Notes: generated from the sequence alone by a model not told the origin. 64,000 bases of DNA from [Eubacterium] eligens ATCC 27750 (GCF_000146185.1 NC_012778.1:1805001-1869000), one strand, 5' to 3'; shown: positions 17,029 to 26,675, numbered from the stretch's first letter. Made by a program: numbers and translations.

Positions 17029-18408
17029 GATAAAGTCCATATAATGGTGTAAATTACAAATTTATATAAAAAAGAGCCGAGAGCTCATCTTTCAGTTATA
17101 ATTAAGTTACCACACAAAAACATAATTGAAAGGATGAAACTCATGGCTCAATTACATTTTACATTAGATAGTGATTTTTTTGTAGGACTTTTTTCAGAAA
17201 CTAAGGATGAAGCTTTTGGCAAACTTATGGAAGCTTTACTTAATCAGGTTCTTCAGGCTGAATCTACTGAACAGCTTGGAGCAAGTAATTACGAACGATC
17301 TCAAGAACGTTCTGATTATAGAAATGGAGTTAGGACAAGAACATTAACCACCCGTATTGGAAAGATTGAATTACAGGTTCCAAGACATCGTAATGTTCCA
17401 TTTAAAACTTCCTTGTTCGAAAATTATCAGCGTAATGAACAGGCTTTAATTACAACAATGATGGAAATGGTTGTGCAAGGCGTATCAACCAGAAATATAA
17501 AAAAAGTAACTGAAGAGCTTTGTGGAGAATCTTTTTCAAAATCTGCTGTTTCTGAAATCTGCAAGGAACTAGATGTCCCTGTTAAGCATTTCAAGGAGCG
17601 CTTATTGCCGGAACACTATCCGTTTATTATTGTTGATGCGATATATTTAAAAGCTCGTGAAGATCATCGTGTTAAATCAAAAGCGTTGTTTGTTGCAATT
17701 GGAATAAACAATACCGGGCACAAAGAAGTCCTGGGATTTGAAGTTTATGATTCAGAGAAAGTGAACACCTGGAGAGACTTTTTTGAAAATCTTAAAAGTC
17801 GCGGTTTGCGCGGTGTAGATATTGTAATATCTGACGCACACGCGGGGCTTGTTGAAGCAATAAAGGAGAGTTTCTCTGGCTCTTCATGGCAGCGATGTCA
17901 GGCTCACTTTACAAGAAACATCATAAATAAGTGTCCTAAAAAATACAGCACTGGTTTAGCTTCTGAGTTACGAGACATGTTTAACGCAGCTACTATTGAA
18001 GAGGCCCGTCGTTTAAAAGAATCTATATACGATGAATATCAGGATGTTGCAAATGAAGCAATGACTGTCCTTGATGAAGGATTTGAAGATAGTATTACCA
18101 TCATGGCACTTCCCTCAAAATATCGTATAGCATTAAGAACCAGCAACATAATAGAACGCGAGAACAGAGAAATCAGAAGACGCGAAAAAGTTATTCAGAT
18201 TTTTCCAAATACAGAATCTATTATTAGATTAATTGGTGCAGTCCTTCAAGATGATCATAATGAATGGAGTGTAGGTCATAAAATCTTTGATATGAAAGAG
18301 TACTATGATAAACTAAGCTCCATTCAGTCAAATCTTTTGAAGATAAAAGTAGCGTAGATAAAACCACATAACTGAAAGATGAATTTACACACAAATTTGG
18401 ACTTGACT
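17029..18408 (+). mobile_element. IS256-family insertion sequence with 8-bp target duplication
   Basis: The element is 1380 bp. Its ends are imperfect inverted repeats sharing AAGTCCA, seven variable bases, then GTGTAAATT, like classical IS256 ends. GTTCCTTT occurs directly on both sides (17021-17028 and 18409-18416), an 8-bp target duplication as expected for the family. It carries one intact transposase gene and interrupts the Mrr-STAND gene in the opposite orientation. Confidence 0.93.
17143..18357 (+). CDS. IS256-family transposase
   Basis: This 404-residue DDE transposase starts at the ATG at 17143 (AAAGG upstream; an ATG three codons earlier is too close to it). The catalytic triad lies in IIVDAIYLKARED (about 163), VISDAHAGL (about 230) and the late SNIIERENREIRRR segment (about 335). 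The RCQAHFTRN motif between the second Asp and Glu is typical. The frame is intact, so the IS is probably active. Confidence 0.95.
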   Translation: MAQLHFTLDSDFFVGLFSETKDEAFGKLMEALLNQVLQAESTEQLGASNYERSQERSDYRNGVRTRTLTTRIGKIELQVPRHRNVPFKTSLFENYQRNEQALITTMMEMVVQGVSTRNIKKVTEELCGESFSKSAVSEICKELDVPVKHFKERLLPEHYPFIIVDAIYLKAREDHRVKSKALFVAIGINNTGHKEVLGFEVYDSEKVNTWRDFFENLKSRGLRGVDIVISDAHAGLVEAIKESFSGSSWQRCQAHFTRNIINKCPKKYSTGLASELRDMFNAATIEEARRLKESIYDEYQDVANEAMTVLDEGFEDSITIMALPSKYRIALRTSNIIERENREIRRREKVIQIFPNTESIIRLIGAVLQDDHNEWSVGHKIFDMKEYYDKLSSIQSNLLKIKVA

Positions 18409-18682
18409 GTTCCTTTATCCAAAAATGCATCATTTTTGCTATAAATGCCATAATTTCCGAAGATATTTTTTTATCCCAAGCTTTAGCTTCTCCTATTAAC
18501 TTTTGATTTGTAACCTTATTATTAGCCACAATATCATATTCAAGATTATTCGCTTTAACCCTCATTTCTATATCATTATATCCACTTGCATCTAACAAGT
18601 CTTTGCACAATCTTTCAAACAATACACCTTTGTCATAATTTTCGGATTTAGTTGGCGTATCAAAATTTATAAAATAGAACAT
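18409..18682 (-). pseudogene. N-terminal Mrr-like nuclease domain of the IS-interrupted gene
   Basis: From the ATG at 18682 (GAGGTG upstream) this encodes about 91 residues before the IS. It contains a PD-(D/E)xK core: LEYDIVA with Asp at about 50, then LIGEAKAW with Glu 65 and Lys 67. Deleting 17029-18408 and one GTTCCTTT copy joins FWIKE directly to PNDWGIF of the downstream segment, in frame, making 911 residues. As it stands the frame runs into the IS and stops at 18224. Confidence 0.85.
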
Positions 18683-18848
18683 AATTACACCTCTCACAAA
18701 AAGTTTAAAAATCATTTCAATTTCTACACATAATACTCTCATTACTCGCTTTCAAATTCTTTTTTATTATACTACTTTTCCATCCATCATACCACTATAA
18801 AGTATATCTCCCACATTCACTGTAACTATCATCAATCCATCCTTCCCA

Positions 18849-19541
18849 TTATCTTGTCCCATAAGACCTGTCATACCGCCTTATCTGCTGTTCTGTACGC
18901 TCCTGTTCCCTTACCTTACGAATAATCGTATCAATCTGCTCTGCACCGGCATATCTCTTCACACGCTCCAGATCATCAGCCTTTTCCTGCAACAGCTCTG
19001 TCCTATCCCTCATATCCTTAATCTTGCCCTTGAAAAACTCCACATCATCTGACAATCTCTTCTTTTCCTTCCTTAGCTGTAATACTTCCTCTTTTAGCCT
19101 TACACACTGGATTGTCAGATTCTTTATCAACAACTTCAGCTTATTCACAAATGGCATAACCACCTTATCCCGAAATGACTTAGCACTTGCAAATGCTCCC
19201 GGTTCCGGCAATTGCCACTCCGGTGCTTCATCATACTTTCTTACATCACGCTGTAATAACTGCTCCGACTGTACTATCTGCTCTATATGGCTCTTAAGCT
19301 CATTCTGTTGCTTTTCAAGTTGAACATTATTCTGTTGCAAATCATTGTATTTCTGTCTTAGTGCCTGATTATCAGATTTCAATGAATCATTCCTTTGCTC
19401 CAGAGTATGATTGCCAGCAGATAACTGAACATTCACATTCTCCAATTCACTATTCTTGTATTGTAAATCTTCATGCCGTTGTTCCAGTTCTTCATTATCT
19501 GTCTGCAACTGTAACTGCTTCTGCTTCAAATCATGATTATC
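18849..19541 (-). pseudogene. Coiled-coil C-terminal fragment of a MobV-type relaxase
   Basis: About 230 residues of heptad-rich coiled coil (NEELEQRHEDLQ, LEQRNDSLKS and so on), followed by a helical tail (FRDKVVMPFVNKLKLLIKNL), resemble the C-terminal half of MobV/Pre relaxases such as the one at 31719-32993. The N-terminal relaxase domain with its HxH motif is absent. The frame runs upstream into the end of the GNAT gene, suggesting a deletion junction near 19550. Whether a shorter protein is made is unknown. Confidence 0.6.
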
Positions 19542-19551
19542 CATACGAAGT

Positions 19552-20064
19552 CTATCTTTGCGACTCCCAACTCTTTGTACCAATTATTACATTATCAACA
19601 CTTTTGTCGGCATGCAACACAAACCTTTGATTAGGATATCCAAATTCTTCAATCAGCTTGCCCTCTTCAAATCCAAATTTCTTATATAATTTTCTAGGTG
19701 CAATTCCTTTAACATCATTTTCTCTAAATGTAGACACAGTTATATCTTTATCTCTGTCAAGCTTATCAATTGCTTCTCTTAAAAGAAGCGAAGCAATTCC
19801 CTTTTTTCGATAAGCCGGATCAACAGCCAAACAACATATCATATTATACTTCCTTGAATATAAAAGTACGCCAACAATCTCTTGTTCGTTCTTCACGCAC
19901 AAAGCACGTTTGTCATTCATGAATTTCAGTACTATTATTTTGTGTTCATCTATACTCTGCTCTGTCTCTAATCCTGGAAAATTCCAACTTGCTTTTCTCA
20001 CTAATCGCATCCATGAATCAATATCTGATGTTCTGCCAAATTCTACCTTCATATTTTCTATCAT
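19552..20064 (-). CDS. GNAT-family N-acetyltransferase
   Basis: The 170-residue protein has the acetyl-CoA binding motif AVDPAYRKKGIASLLL (about residues 85-100), followed by ARLYKKFGF-like APRKLYKKFGFEEG. It should acetylate an amine of a small molecule or protein; the substrate is unknown. GAGGAGA precedes the ATG. It overlaps the relaxase fragment downstream, where its last residues (GTKSWESQR) may be a junction product. The Nudix gene lies 17 bases upstream on the same strand. Confidence 0.85.
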   Translation of the reverse strand: MIENMKVEFGRTSDIDSWMRLVRKASWNFPGLETEQSIDEHKIIVLKFMNDKRALCVKNEQEIVGVLLYSRKYNMICCLAVDPAYRKKGIASLLLREAIDKLDRDKDITVSTFRENDVKGIAPRKLYKKFGFEEGKLIEEFGYPNQRFVLHADKSVDNVIIGTKSWESQR

Positions 20065-20081
20065 TGACTATCTCCTCAAAT

Positions 20082-20558
20082 CTACTTTGAAACAAAATGT
20101 ACAATTTCTTTCCCTGACTCAAGGATATATGGTATCAACTCTAAAGGATATACCTTAGTACCCTTCTTTAAATCTTCTAGTGAAACCCAACAGAAATCCA
20201 AATCAATTCTTTCATTATCCAGCTCATCATATCCATGAAACACACCATCTAATGGAATATTATCATCCATCAGATGTACATTATAATATAAGCATATCTG
20301 ATGACAGGGTCTTTTTCCCCATGGAAAATAAATTTCTCCGATTGCTAACAGATTATCTACCTCTATCTTAGCATGAAGCTCTTCTTCAAATTCCCGTTTA
20401 AGAGTTTCCATACTTGTCTCCATAGCCGCAACATGTCCGCCAATAATGGCATAATCATCATTCTTCGGACGCTGTAACAAGATTTTACCATTATGTTTCA
20501 ATATACCGCCAACTCTGTATGAAAATACAAAATCATCATTTTTAAATAAAATATCCAC
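20082..20558 (-). CDS. Nudix hydrolase
   Basis: The 158-residue protein contains a Nudix box from about residue 40: GHVAAMETSMETLKREFEEE has the G-x5-E-x7-RE-x-EE spacing, although the final Gly of the box is not obvious. It should hydrolyse a nucleoside diphosphate linked to another group. The residues around the box (LQRPKNDDYAIIGGHV) are typical of small gut Firmicute Nudix proteins. It lies between GNAT and HD genes on one strand, as in small-molecule cargo cassettes. Confidence 0.85.
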   Translation of the reverse strand: MDILFKNDDFVFSYRVGGILKHNGKILLQRPKNDDYAIIGGHVAAMETSMETLKREFEEELHAKIEVDNLLAIGEIYFPWGKRPCHQICLYYNVHLMDDNIPLDGVFHGYDELDNERIDLDFCWVSLEDLKKGTKVYPLELIPYILESGKEIVHFVSK

Positions 20559-20611
20559 TTAACCACCTCCAACCTGTTCATAAAACTTGTAGTAAAAATA
20601 TATTTATAAGA

Positions 20612-21208
20612 TCATAAATCTCCTGGTGCAAATGTATCTTTCTCACATATAAGGTAAATGTCTTTATTCATTTTCCCCTCAAAATATTGCTTCAAATTCA
20701 TATTGGAATTCCACTTGTCCTGCGGATAAAAGCCATACCTTTTCTTTACGTCATTCATCCTATTTTCTATATCAAGAACTCCTTCTGCTCCTGCCAAACA
20801 ATCGCACAATTGAATTAACCGGTCATATTCATCATATATGGTCTTTGCTAATTCAGTTTTTATAATTGTCAATTCTTCATCTATAACATCAAATTTTCCG
20901 ATGTATTCATCTATCGTATGATTATTAAAAGAATGGGTTAAACATATCTTTGCTACTTCATCATATCCCAATGATTTCATATATACGTATCCATCATAAA
21001 CATGTCCAAGATGTCTTACACCAAATTTTCTTCCTATATCATGTAGTAAACCTAATATATATGCTTTCTCAACATCCATATCACCACATGCACTTGCTAT
21101 TTTTTCTGCACAGTGTGCTGCTGTTAAACAATGTTTTCCCCAAGGTCCCGGATTAAATAATAACCCATCACGAATTAACTTCAGTGCTTCTTCTCTTGTT
21201 GGCAACAT
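20612..21208 (-). CDS. HD-domain phosphohydrolase
   Basis: The 198-residue protein has metal ligands in WGKHCLTAAHCAEK (first His, about 24) and GLLHDIGRK (the HD pair, about 54-55), then a later HxxxxH-like CLTHSFNNHT. HD proteins of this size hydrolyse nucleotides or other phosphoesters; the substrate is unknown. It is the first gene of a three-gene minus-strand cluster with Nudix and GNAT and lies next to the right end of element 1. Confidence 0.82.
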   Translation of the reverse strand: MLPTREEALKLIRDGLLFNPGPWGKHCLTAAHCAEKIASACGDMDVEKAYILGLLHDIGRKFGVRHLGHVYDGYVYMKSLGYDEVAKICLTHSFNNHTIDEYIGKFDVIDEELTIIKTELAKTIYDEYDRLIQLCDCLAGAEGVLDIENRMNDVKKRYGFYPQDKWNSNMNLKQYFEGKMNKDIYLICEKDTFAPGDL

Positions 21209-21276
21209 AGCTTATACCTTCTTCCTTTTTTATTTACCTTTTCAAAACTGATAACTCCATTACTCTCCCCACAAAT

Positions 21277-21295
21277 AGAGCCAAACTAGAGCCAT
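21277..21295. repeat. Right arm-type repeats of element 1
   Basis: AGAGCCAAACTAGAGCCATT matches the pair near 14541 in sequence and orientation. It precedes the hairpin at 21306 and the att core at 21353. Confidence 0.75.
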
Positions 21296-21305
21296 TTGAT
21301 AAAAC

Positions 21306-21345
21306 AAATGCCGGAAACCCGCATAAATACAGGCTTTCGGCATTT
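21306..21345 (-). terminator. Hairpin at the right end of element 1
   Basis: AAATGCCGGAAACC (21306-21319) pairs with GGCTTTCGGCATTT (21332-21345). Minus-strand reading gives a stem followed by GTTTTATC. Likely a terminator for transcription entering from the guaA side. Confidence 0.7.
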
Positions 21346-21352
21346 CTGTCCG

Positions 21353-21364
21353 TTATTCAAACTC
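21353..21364. repeat. att-core copy, element 1 / element 2 junction
   Basis: TTATTCAAACTC, identical to the last 12 bases of guaA (58570-58581) and to 39157-39168. Confidence 0.85.
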
Positions 21365-21468
21365 CTCTTTGCAAAGTTGTTGTGTGGTGTAATGTGTTGA
21401 TTTTAGTAGTAAAGTTCCAGGATTTTTGTCTGTATTCTACCTGTTGCGTAGATTTTTAAGAGATTGTA

Positions 21469-21489
21469 TTGTCATTTTGTTGTCACTCA
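21469..21489. repeat. Left arm-type repeats of element 2
   Basis: Two TTGTCA copies (21469 and 21480), the second followed by CTCA, lie just beyond the stop of the nurA-like gene. The right-end partner is at 39082-39102. Confidence 0.8.
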
Positions 21490-21500
21490 TCTTTCATTTT

Positions 21501-22892
21501 TTATGCATTTAATCTAGTTAATAAGTCCAAAACTTGACTTCCAGGTTTCAAACTAATAACCGTATGTTTTCTAGCTAAAGCAACAGGAACCACTGTATTT
21601 TCATACAAATCACACTCAAACTCGTTAAGCAAACATAAGCTTTTGTTCAAATTTTGATATTTTTTGATATCAGATTTATTTAAAATAAAACTTTTTATAT
21701 CTCCCTTGCTTTCAAATGGATATGGCAGATTAAACACAATTAGTTTTCCCGACTTTGCTTTATATATAAAGTCCTGACCATAATATGTTTCACTACCAAA
21801 CGTTGAAGACGAAGCTTTTCTATCATAATTCACATACTTGTTTCTCACTTCATCAGACAAACATAAAATAGTTTCCTCTTTTATATCCTTCTCAATCATC
21901 TTAAAATAATCAACGATAGCACCACTTTTTACTAAACCAATTATTAAAATAGGATTTTTATTATGCTTTTGCATAACCACATTTATCTCGTGAAGATATT
22001 TCATGATAGCATTATGCACCCATGCAGCATTCCCATAAATTGCAAGTGGACCATCCATAAAAAAACATATATCACTTAATGTTTCCACATAGGATTCTGG
22101 TGAAAAATCAATTATCATCCTTATATAGTGCATAACAAATAGATGTTCTATAACATTTGTAAATCTCGTGAGTGCTGATTGATTTGAACCATTATCCTCA
22201 ACTTCTTCCCAAATTCTTAAACAATCTGAAGGATAAATAGTTTCTCCACACTCTGGACAAAATTGTTCTTCATCAATATTCCAAACAGAAATATTCTTCG
22301 CGTTACATTTTGAGTTTGGACACTTATGTAAAATAAGTTCATTATCACTATTCGTACAATTAATTCCTGTACGATAACATGCCAATTTAAATAAAGTTGT
22401 GCGCAAACTTGTTTTTATATCGCTTGGATTATTTCTATATTTAAATAAATAGTTATCAAGTGCTAATCTAAAACCATCCCTTACCGATTCCTTACCTCCA
22501 TATTGCATATTACTACTAGGTAAAGCAAACACAGTAGATGATGTAGCTTTCTCCATTTCCGCTACCAAAAATGGATTTATGTATTTCTGTTTGCCTAAAT
22601 TGTTATATTCATCTCGCTTAATTAGTATGTTTCCAACCTTTACATATCCAACTCTTGTATGTGGCAAATTATCACTAATACTAGCCTCATAACTGCTACC
22701 ATCTATGGAAATAATATTGACAGGTAATTTCTCTTGCTGTAACGGATACTTCACAAACAAGTCTGCCACTTCTTTTGCTTCTTTCCCTGATGGTTCTACC
22801 ATATATCGACACTTTGATAAAAATTCTCTTACATCTGGATTATCTATAATTTCAACATGTGCCGTTTTATCAATCGCATCAGACATTTGCAT
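21501..22892 (-). CDS. nurA: NurA-domain nuclease with zinc-ribbon insertion
   Basis: The 463-residue protein shows NurA signatures: IISIDGSSYEA with a metal-binding Asp at about 64, CFFMDGPLAIYG at about 277, and a C-terminal VPVALARKHTVISL. A four-Cys ribbon (CPNSKC ... CPEC, about 190-225) is inserted in the middle. NurA nucleases work with HerA ATPase rings in DNA end processing, and HerA-NurA-like pairs also occur in bacterial defence loci. The gene overlaps the herA-like gene by 14 bases. It is the last gene of a probable eight-gene operon. Confidence 0.85.
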   Translation of the reverse strand: MQMSDAIDKTAHVEIIDNPDVREFLSKCRYMVEPSGKEAKEVADLFVKYPLQQEKLPVNIISIDGSSYEASISDNLPHTRVGYVKVGNILIKRDEYNNLGKQKYINPFLVAEMEKATSSTVFALPSSNMQYGGKESVRDGFRLALDNYLFKYRNNPSDIKTSLRTTLFKLACYRTGINCTNSDNELILHKCPNSKCNAKNISVWNIDEEQFCPECGETIYPSDCLRIWEEVEDNGSNQSALTRFTNVIEHLFVMHYIRMIIDFSPESYVETLSDICFFMDGPLAIYGNAAWVHNAIMKYLHEINVVMQKHNKNPILIIGLVKSGAIVDYFKMIEKDIKEETILCLSDEVRNKYVNYDRKASSSTFGSETYYGQDFIYKAKSGKLIVFNLPYPFESKGDIKSFILNKSDIKKYQNLNKSLCLLNEFECDLYENTVVPVALARKHTVISLKPGSQVLDLLTRLNA

Positions 22893-24861
22893 CCCCCTTG
22901 TTCATAAATTTCTCCGGAGAAAATTTATCTATTTGCACAGGAACAACAAACGGACTAGACAATGTTTTGACTCTTGTAAAGCCTACATCTTGTGAATGCA
23001 ATAATGATTTACTAAAATCCGAAAAATCATAAAAATGTGATAGTTCTTTTATTTCTGTATCACTATTCAAATGAGATACGAACCAGTTTTCCGTATTTGC
23101 CAATATATTTTTATGTACGGAAGATACTTCTTGTGTTGCATATACAAGTGCAATTTTATATTTTGCTCCTTCTTTTGCTAATCTTGGCCATGTTTCCGTT
23201 AAATCCATCCCTTTTCCAATTAAATTGTGAGCCTCCTCAATATATATCACTATGTTTTGTGGCATTCTTCCTTCCGTAAATACTTCCATTGATTTATGAA
23301 AGATATAACTTGCAATATTTTTAGAAATACGTTCTCTTAAAGTCGCATTACCAACCGAAAGATCCAAAATAACTATTTTCCCTTGGCACAAATAATTATA
23401 AATTTCATCGCATACCTCCGTTGTTTTTGCTGGTGAATGGTATTCCTTTGCAATTTCAATTGTTCTAAATCCTCTAATATAGCCATCATTCGCACTTAAA
23501 CCAACTAATAAATTTAGCATAGCAATACATTCGTTATCTAACCATGCATTCTTACTCGCTGTTAAAATAGTTCTTTCTTTATTGGCTATTCGAGCTGCAG
23601 CAAACCACTTTTCTGCTTCTGAAAAAGACATACCCTTATTAGGATCTATAGTTTTGTCTTCCATTTTATCATTAACTGTTTCTACAATTTTTTGTGCTAC
23701 TGTGAACTGCACTCTAAATACACCAGAATATTCATATCCTGATTTTTTTAATAATGTTTTATATAGTGCAGTTTTAACTTTCCACCTAGTAACCTCTCCT
23801 CTTTCTGATTCATCTGGTTTTTCCAACGACATATTTATGAATGTATCAATATCCGCAGAGCCATCTTTTCTTGCTTCTTTTATCAGATCTCTAATTGTAT
23901 ATAATCCTTCTTGTAATTGTTCATAAAAATTATTAAGCAATGGTTCAAATCCTTCTGAAACTTTTATGCGATACTTGACACACTCATCTTTAAATATTGT
24001 TGATATCGATCCGCTATCTTGTTTATTTGCATTTGCGTATTCTCCATTTATATCAAATATAAGCTGACCTATTTTTAAATTATGTTTACTTGATATTTCT
24101 TTCACGACTGAAACAGTTTGCTTAATCATATTTGATTTACCAGTTCTTGTCATACCAAGAACTGCTGTCCTTCTCGCCAAGAAATCAGCCGGTTGAATAT
24201 AGAATTTTACTTTTTCAACATTTTCTGCTCTATGCAGACGATCAGTAGAAGTGTATCTGACTGTTCCAATACGAAACGGAGAAACTTCCCCCTGAATTCC
24301 TAATTCTCTAAAATCTTCCAAAGAGCGTTTTTTCCTAATTGGATCTACAAAATTAACCACTTTCTCTAAAGAATTCGATGTAGGCATAAATACACGCATT
24401 TGTAGTGAGGTATAAAATGTTTCAACATCACTACCTAAATTTAGTTCCTGCTGCTTCATGTAGAATGTCCCTAGTACTCGGCATTCCAACCCTCCAAACT
24501 GTAATCGATTTCGCGTCAAACTATCAAAACCAGATTCATCATTAAATACTCCAGTTTTATTTTGATAATTATCAATTTTAGTTTTTATCATATCATCATC
24601 TTGTGGTAATCTACACGAACCAATAACTCTTAAAAGAATGACCTCTTTATCCGCTTCCTCCGCCTCACCATATTTATCCGGTTCAAATGCTGTTGCCAAT
24701 AAAAAACTGTTATGAGGAATACCTTTTACGTTACTTTTCCACAAATCATTGGTAATTACTAATGCCTTTTCATAATCTATTGAATAAATCCAACCAACAA
24801 AATTTTCTTTCTGTATCAATGTTAATAATTCATCTTTAGCTAACTGACTAGTATTAAGCAT
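22879..24861 (-). CDS. herA: HerA-like FtsK-superfamily ATPase
   Basis: The 660-residue protein has an N-terminal beta-barrel (HAS-type) region of about 1-200, with RIGTVRYTSTD at the boundary. Walker A GMTRTGKS starts at 236, and Walker B IVIYIEEAHN lies near 540, followed by a sensor-like ALVYATQEVSSV. HerA forms hexamers that translocate DNA and drive an associated nuclease; here that is NurA, encoded by the overlapping gene downstream. It overlaps the upstream methylase gene by 8 bases, so methylase, ATPase and nuclease are translationally coupled. Confidence 0.88.
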   Translation of the reverse strand: MLNTSQLAKDELLTLIQKENFVGWIYSIDYEKALVITNDLWKSNVKGIPHNSFLLATAFEPDKYGEAEEADKEVILLRVIGSCRLPQDDDMIKTKIDNYQNKTGVFNDESGFDSLTRNRLQFGGLECRVLGTFYMKQQELNLGSDVETFYTSLQMRVFMPTSNSLEKVVNFVDPIRKKRSLEDFRELGIQGEVSPFRIGTVRYTSTDRLHRAENVEKVKFYIQPADFLARRTAVLGMTRTGKSNMIKQTVSVVKEISSKHNLKIGQLIFDINGEYANANKQDSGSISTIFKDECVKYRIKVSEGFEPLLNNFYEQLQEGLYTIRDLIKEARKDGSADIDTFINMSLEKPDESERGEVTRWKVKTALYKTLLKKSGYEYSGVFRVQFTVAQKIVETVNDKMEDKTIDPNKGMSFSEAEKWFAAARIANKERTILTASKNAWLDNECIAMLNLLVGLSANDGYIRGFRTIEIAKEYHSPAKTTEVCDEIYNYLCQGKIVILDLSVGNATLRERISKNIASYIFHKSMEVFTEGRMPQNIVIYIEEAHNLIGKGMDLTETWPRLAKEGAKYKIALVYATQEVSSVHKNILANTENWFVSHLNSDTEIKELSHFYDFSDFSKSLLHSQDVGFTRVKTLSSPFVVPVQIDKFSPEKFMNKGDANV

Positions 24862-25735
24862 GCATTTCCTCCCTTAAGTTTAGTTTTATTTTTTTCTTCT
24901 GCATTTCTTGTTTGTTTGGCCACAAATCTCCCGTGCATAATATCATTACTTCAGATGCTTTCTTTTTTTCTGCTACACTATATGATAAATCAAAATATCT
25001 CTTTGAGAATCGCTCATACAATTTAGCTATTTCTGGTTCTGCATCATATGTAACCATCCATATACTTTTTTCATTTTCTAATAAATCTGCAATTTCCTTA
25101 TGATCTTTATCAACAAAAAAATTCTTGTATAATTCTTGTCCTTTTTTATAATATGGTGGGTCTAGATATAAAAAAACATTCGAATATCTATGTAAATAAT
25201 TTTTCATGAAAGAACGAACATCTTTATTGTAAACTGATATATCATCTTTTCGTTTAGCTATTCGCAAAATGCGATTAATCAATTCCTCTTTATTATATCT
25301 TGCATCAATTAAATAATTTCCGTTTTGCTCATATCCGCCAATTGGGCCTGCTGCTAATATTCCAGAACGGTTAGTACGATTAAGAAAAAAAGTTGCAAAT
25401 GCTAGTTCAACCGAATATCGATTTGATTGATTGGTATATATATTCTTTTGTCTATACCATTCATCAATTGACACTTCGGTGTTTTCTATTAAATCAACAA
25501 ACTGATTTGTATTCTCTATGATTGCTCGCCAAATGGAATAAATTGCCTTGTCGTAGTCATTTATAACAATATGGTCGACCTCACCAGAAAACAACAATTC
25601 CAAAGAAACCCCTGCACCTCCCGCAAAAGGTTCAACATATGTAACATTTTTCATTCCTGATTTTTCAATTAATAACTTTACCATTGGTGCAATCTTAGTT
25701 TTGCCACCTGGATATCTTAATGGAGAATAATTCAC
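24854..25735 (-). CDS. D12-class DNA adenine methylase (Dam-like), HerA-NurA associated
   Basis: The 293-residue protein has motif X RYPGGKTK at the N-terminus, motif I FAGGAGVSL (about 41) and catalytic motif IV DPPYYKKG (about 183). It should methylate adenine N6. It differs clearly from the DpnM-like enzyme at 28984-29817, so the element has two D12-class enzymes. Placement directly in front of herA and nurA, with overlapping frames, suggests that it marks self DNA against the HerA-NurA pair. That role is inferred. Confidence 0.85.
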   Translation of the reverse strand: MNYSPLRYPGGKTKIAPMVKLLIEKSGMKNVTYVEPFAGGAGVSLELLFSGEVDHIVINDYDKAIYSIWRAIIENTNQFVDLIENTEVSIDEWYRQKNIYTNQSNRYSVELAFATFFLNRTNRSGILAAGPIGGYEQNGNYLIDARYNKEELINRILRIAKRKDDISVYNKDVRSFMKNYLHRYSNVFLYLDPPYYKKGQELYKNFFVDKDHKEIADLLENEKSIWMVTYDAEPEIAKLYERFSKRYFDLSYSVAEKKKASEVMILCTGDLWPNKQEMQKKKIKLNLREEMHA

Positions 25736-25752
25736 TTTTTCTACCTACCTAT

Positions 25753-26667
25753 CTATTTACAAAGTTTAATGGTACATTTTTTCTCTTGCGAACATATTTT
25801 TCTTTTTTTCACATCATGTAATTCTATTCCAACAATAACTTCACTTTCCCTTAAATTATATTCTTGTATTTTTTCAATACAAGCACTAGATAATCCAAAG
25901 CGCAAATTTTTCTGTATTGTTGTATATGGATCAACGGAAAATGGTATATTACTAATTATATCATTTTCAGCCATCCTCTGACTATCTATATCGATTATGT
26001 CTTGTACACATGCCGAAAAACAATGACCAAAACATTTAAATATCACTTTTATTTCCTCTATCAAGAAATTGTCCTTAGCATTATTTTCGAAGAGAAAAGT
26101 TAGTAAAAATAATTTTCTAACTTGATTATTTATCACAAACTCCCGTTCTTCTATTTCACCTTTACATACTTGTATGCTCCTTTTTTCTCGTGATTCATAT
26201 ATTTCATCCAAATCTCTTCTATTTGCTTTATAATTATCTGAATTTCTCCGAACAAATACTTGCCCTTGCTGTAATAACGTCCTTCCCTCTCGCACATAGT
26301 CTTTTTTTACCATATATGGTTTGTCAAAATAATCTGCTGAAATTTTTATGTATGCCACATTCGTTTCCTTATAAGAGAAACAACACAGTTCTATTCCAAT
26401 ATATGGTTCACAATACTCTCTTAACAATCCATTTATTTCTGATACATCTGGAAGAGAATCTATTTTCATATTGCATAATTGACGTGTTTCATCATCAACG
26501 TTAAATATTATATACTTATCACCACACATAGTACTATTTGCAAAAGAAAGAATATCTTTTATCATATCTGCTTTCTTGGCTGTATGGTAAAATTCTCTCT
26601 TAAAATCACAAAAATCTGTTTCTTGTCCACGCTCTATTAATTCAATAACTTTATCTTTATCGACCAT
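25753..26667 (-). CDS. Schlafen/AlbA_2-domain protein
   Basis: In this 304-residue protein, residues about 8-150 match the AlbA_2 (Schlafen-like) fold: DFKREFYHTAKK, ILSFANSTMCGDKYIIF, then GQVFVRRNSDNYKANRRDL. The C-terminal half (about 165-304) is unrecognised and contains a Cys-rich tail (KKRKICSQEKKCTIKLCK). AlbA_2 proteins act as nucleic-acid binding or nuclease modules and occur in defence loci. It starts 8 bases after the DpnII-type nuclease gene and is followed 17 bases later by the methylase, linking the restriction set to HerA-NurA. Confidence 0.75.
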   Translation of the reverse strand: MVDKDKVIELIERGQETDFCDFKREFYHTAKKADMIKDILSFANSTMCGDKYIIFNVDDETRQLCNMKIDSLPDVSEINGLLREYCEPYIGIELCCFSYKETNVAYIKISADYFDKPYMVKKDYVREGRTLLQQGQVFVRRNSDNYKANRRDLDEIYESREKRSIQVCKGEIEEREFVINNQVRKLFLLTFLFENNAKDNFLIEEIKVIFKCFGHCFSACVQDIIDIDSQRMAENDIISNIPFSVDPYTTIQKNLRFGLSSACIEKIQEYNLRESEVIVGIELHDVKKRKICSQEKKCTIKLCK

Positions 26668-26675
26668 ATATGCTC

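Larger units (their letters stand above)
14437..21364. mobile_element. Element 1: immobile guaA-site island
   Basis: It lies between att copies at 14425 and 21353. Its own repeats, AGAGCCA...GAGCCAT, are present near both ends (14541-14560 and 21277-21295) in the same orientation, which fixes the limits. Contents: the IS256-interrupted nuclease-NTPase gene, a relaxase tail, and GNAT, Nudix and HD genes. It has no integrase, so it cannot move by itself. Confidence 0.75.

Noticed and set aside
18682-18742. Earlier starts for the Mrr-domain fragment
   Set aside because: They lack a ribosome site, whereas ATG 18682 has GAGGTG at good spacing.
21501-25735. Naming the HerA-NurA-methylase set as BREX, DISARM or Dnd
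   Set aside because: None of the hallmark genes (PglX/PglZ/BrxC, DrmAB, DndBCDE) is present.
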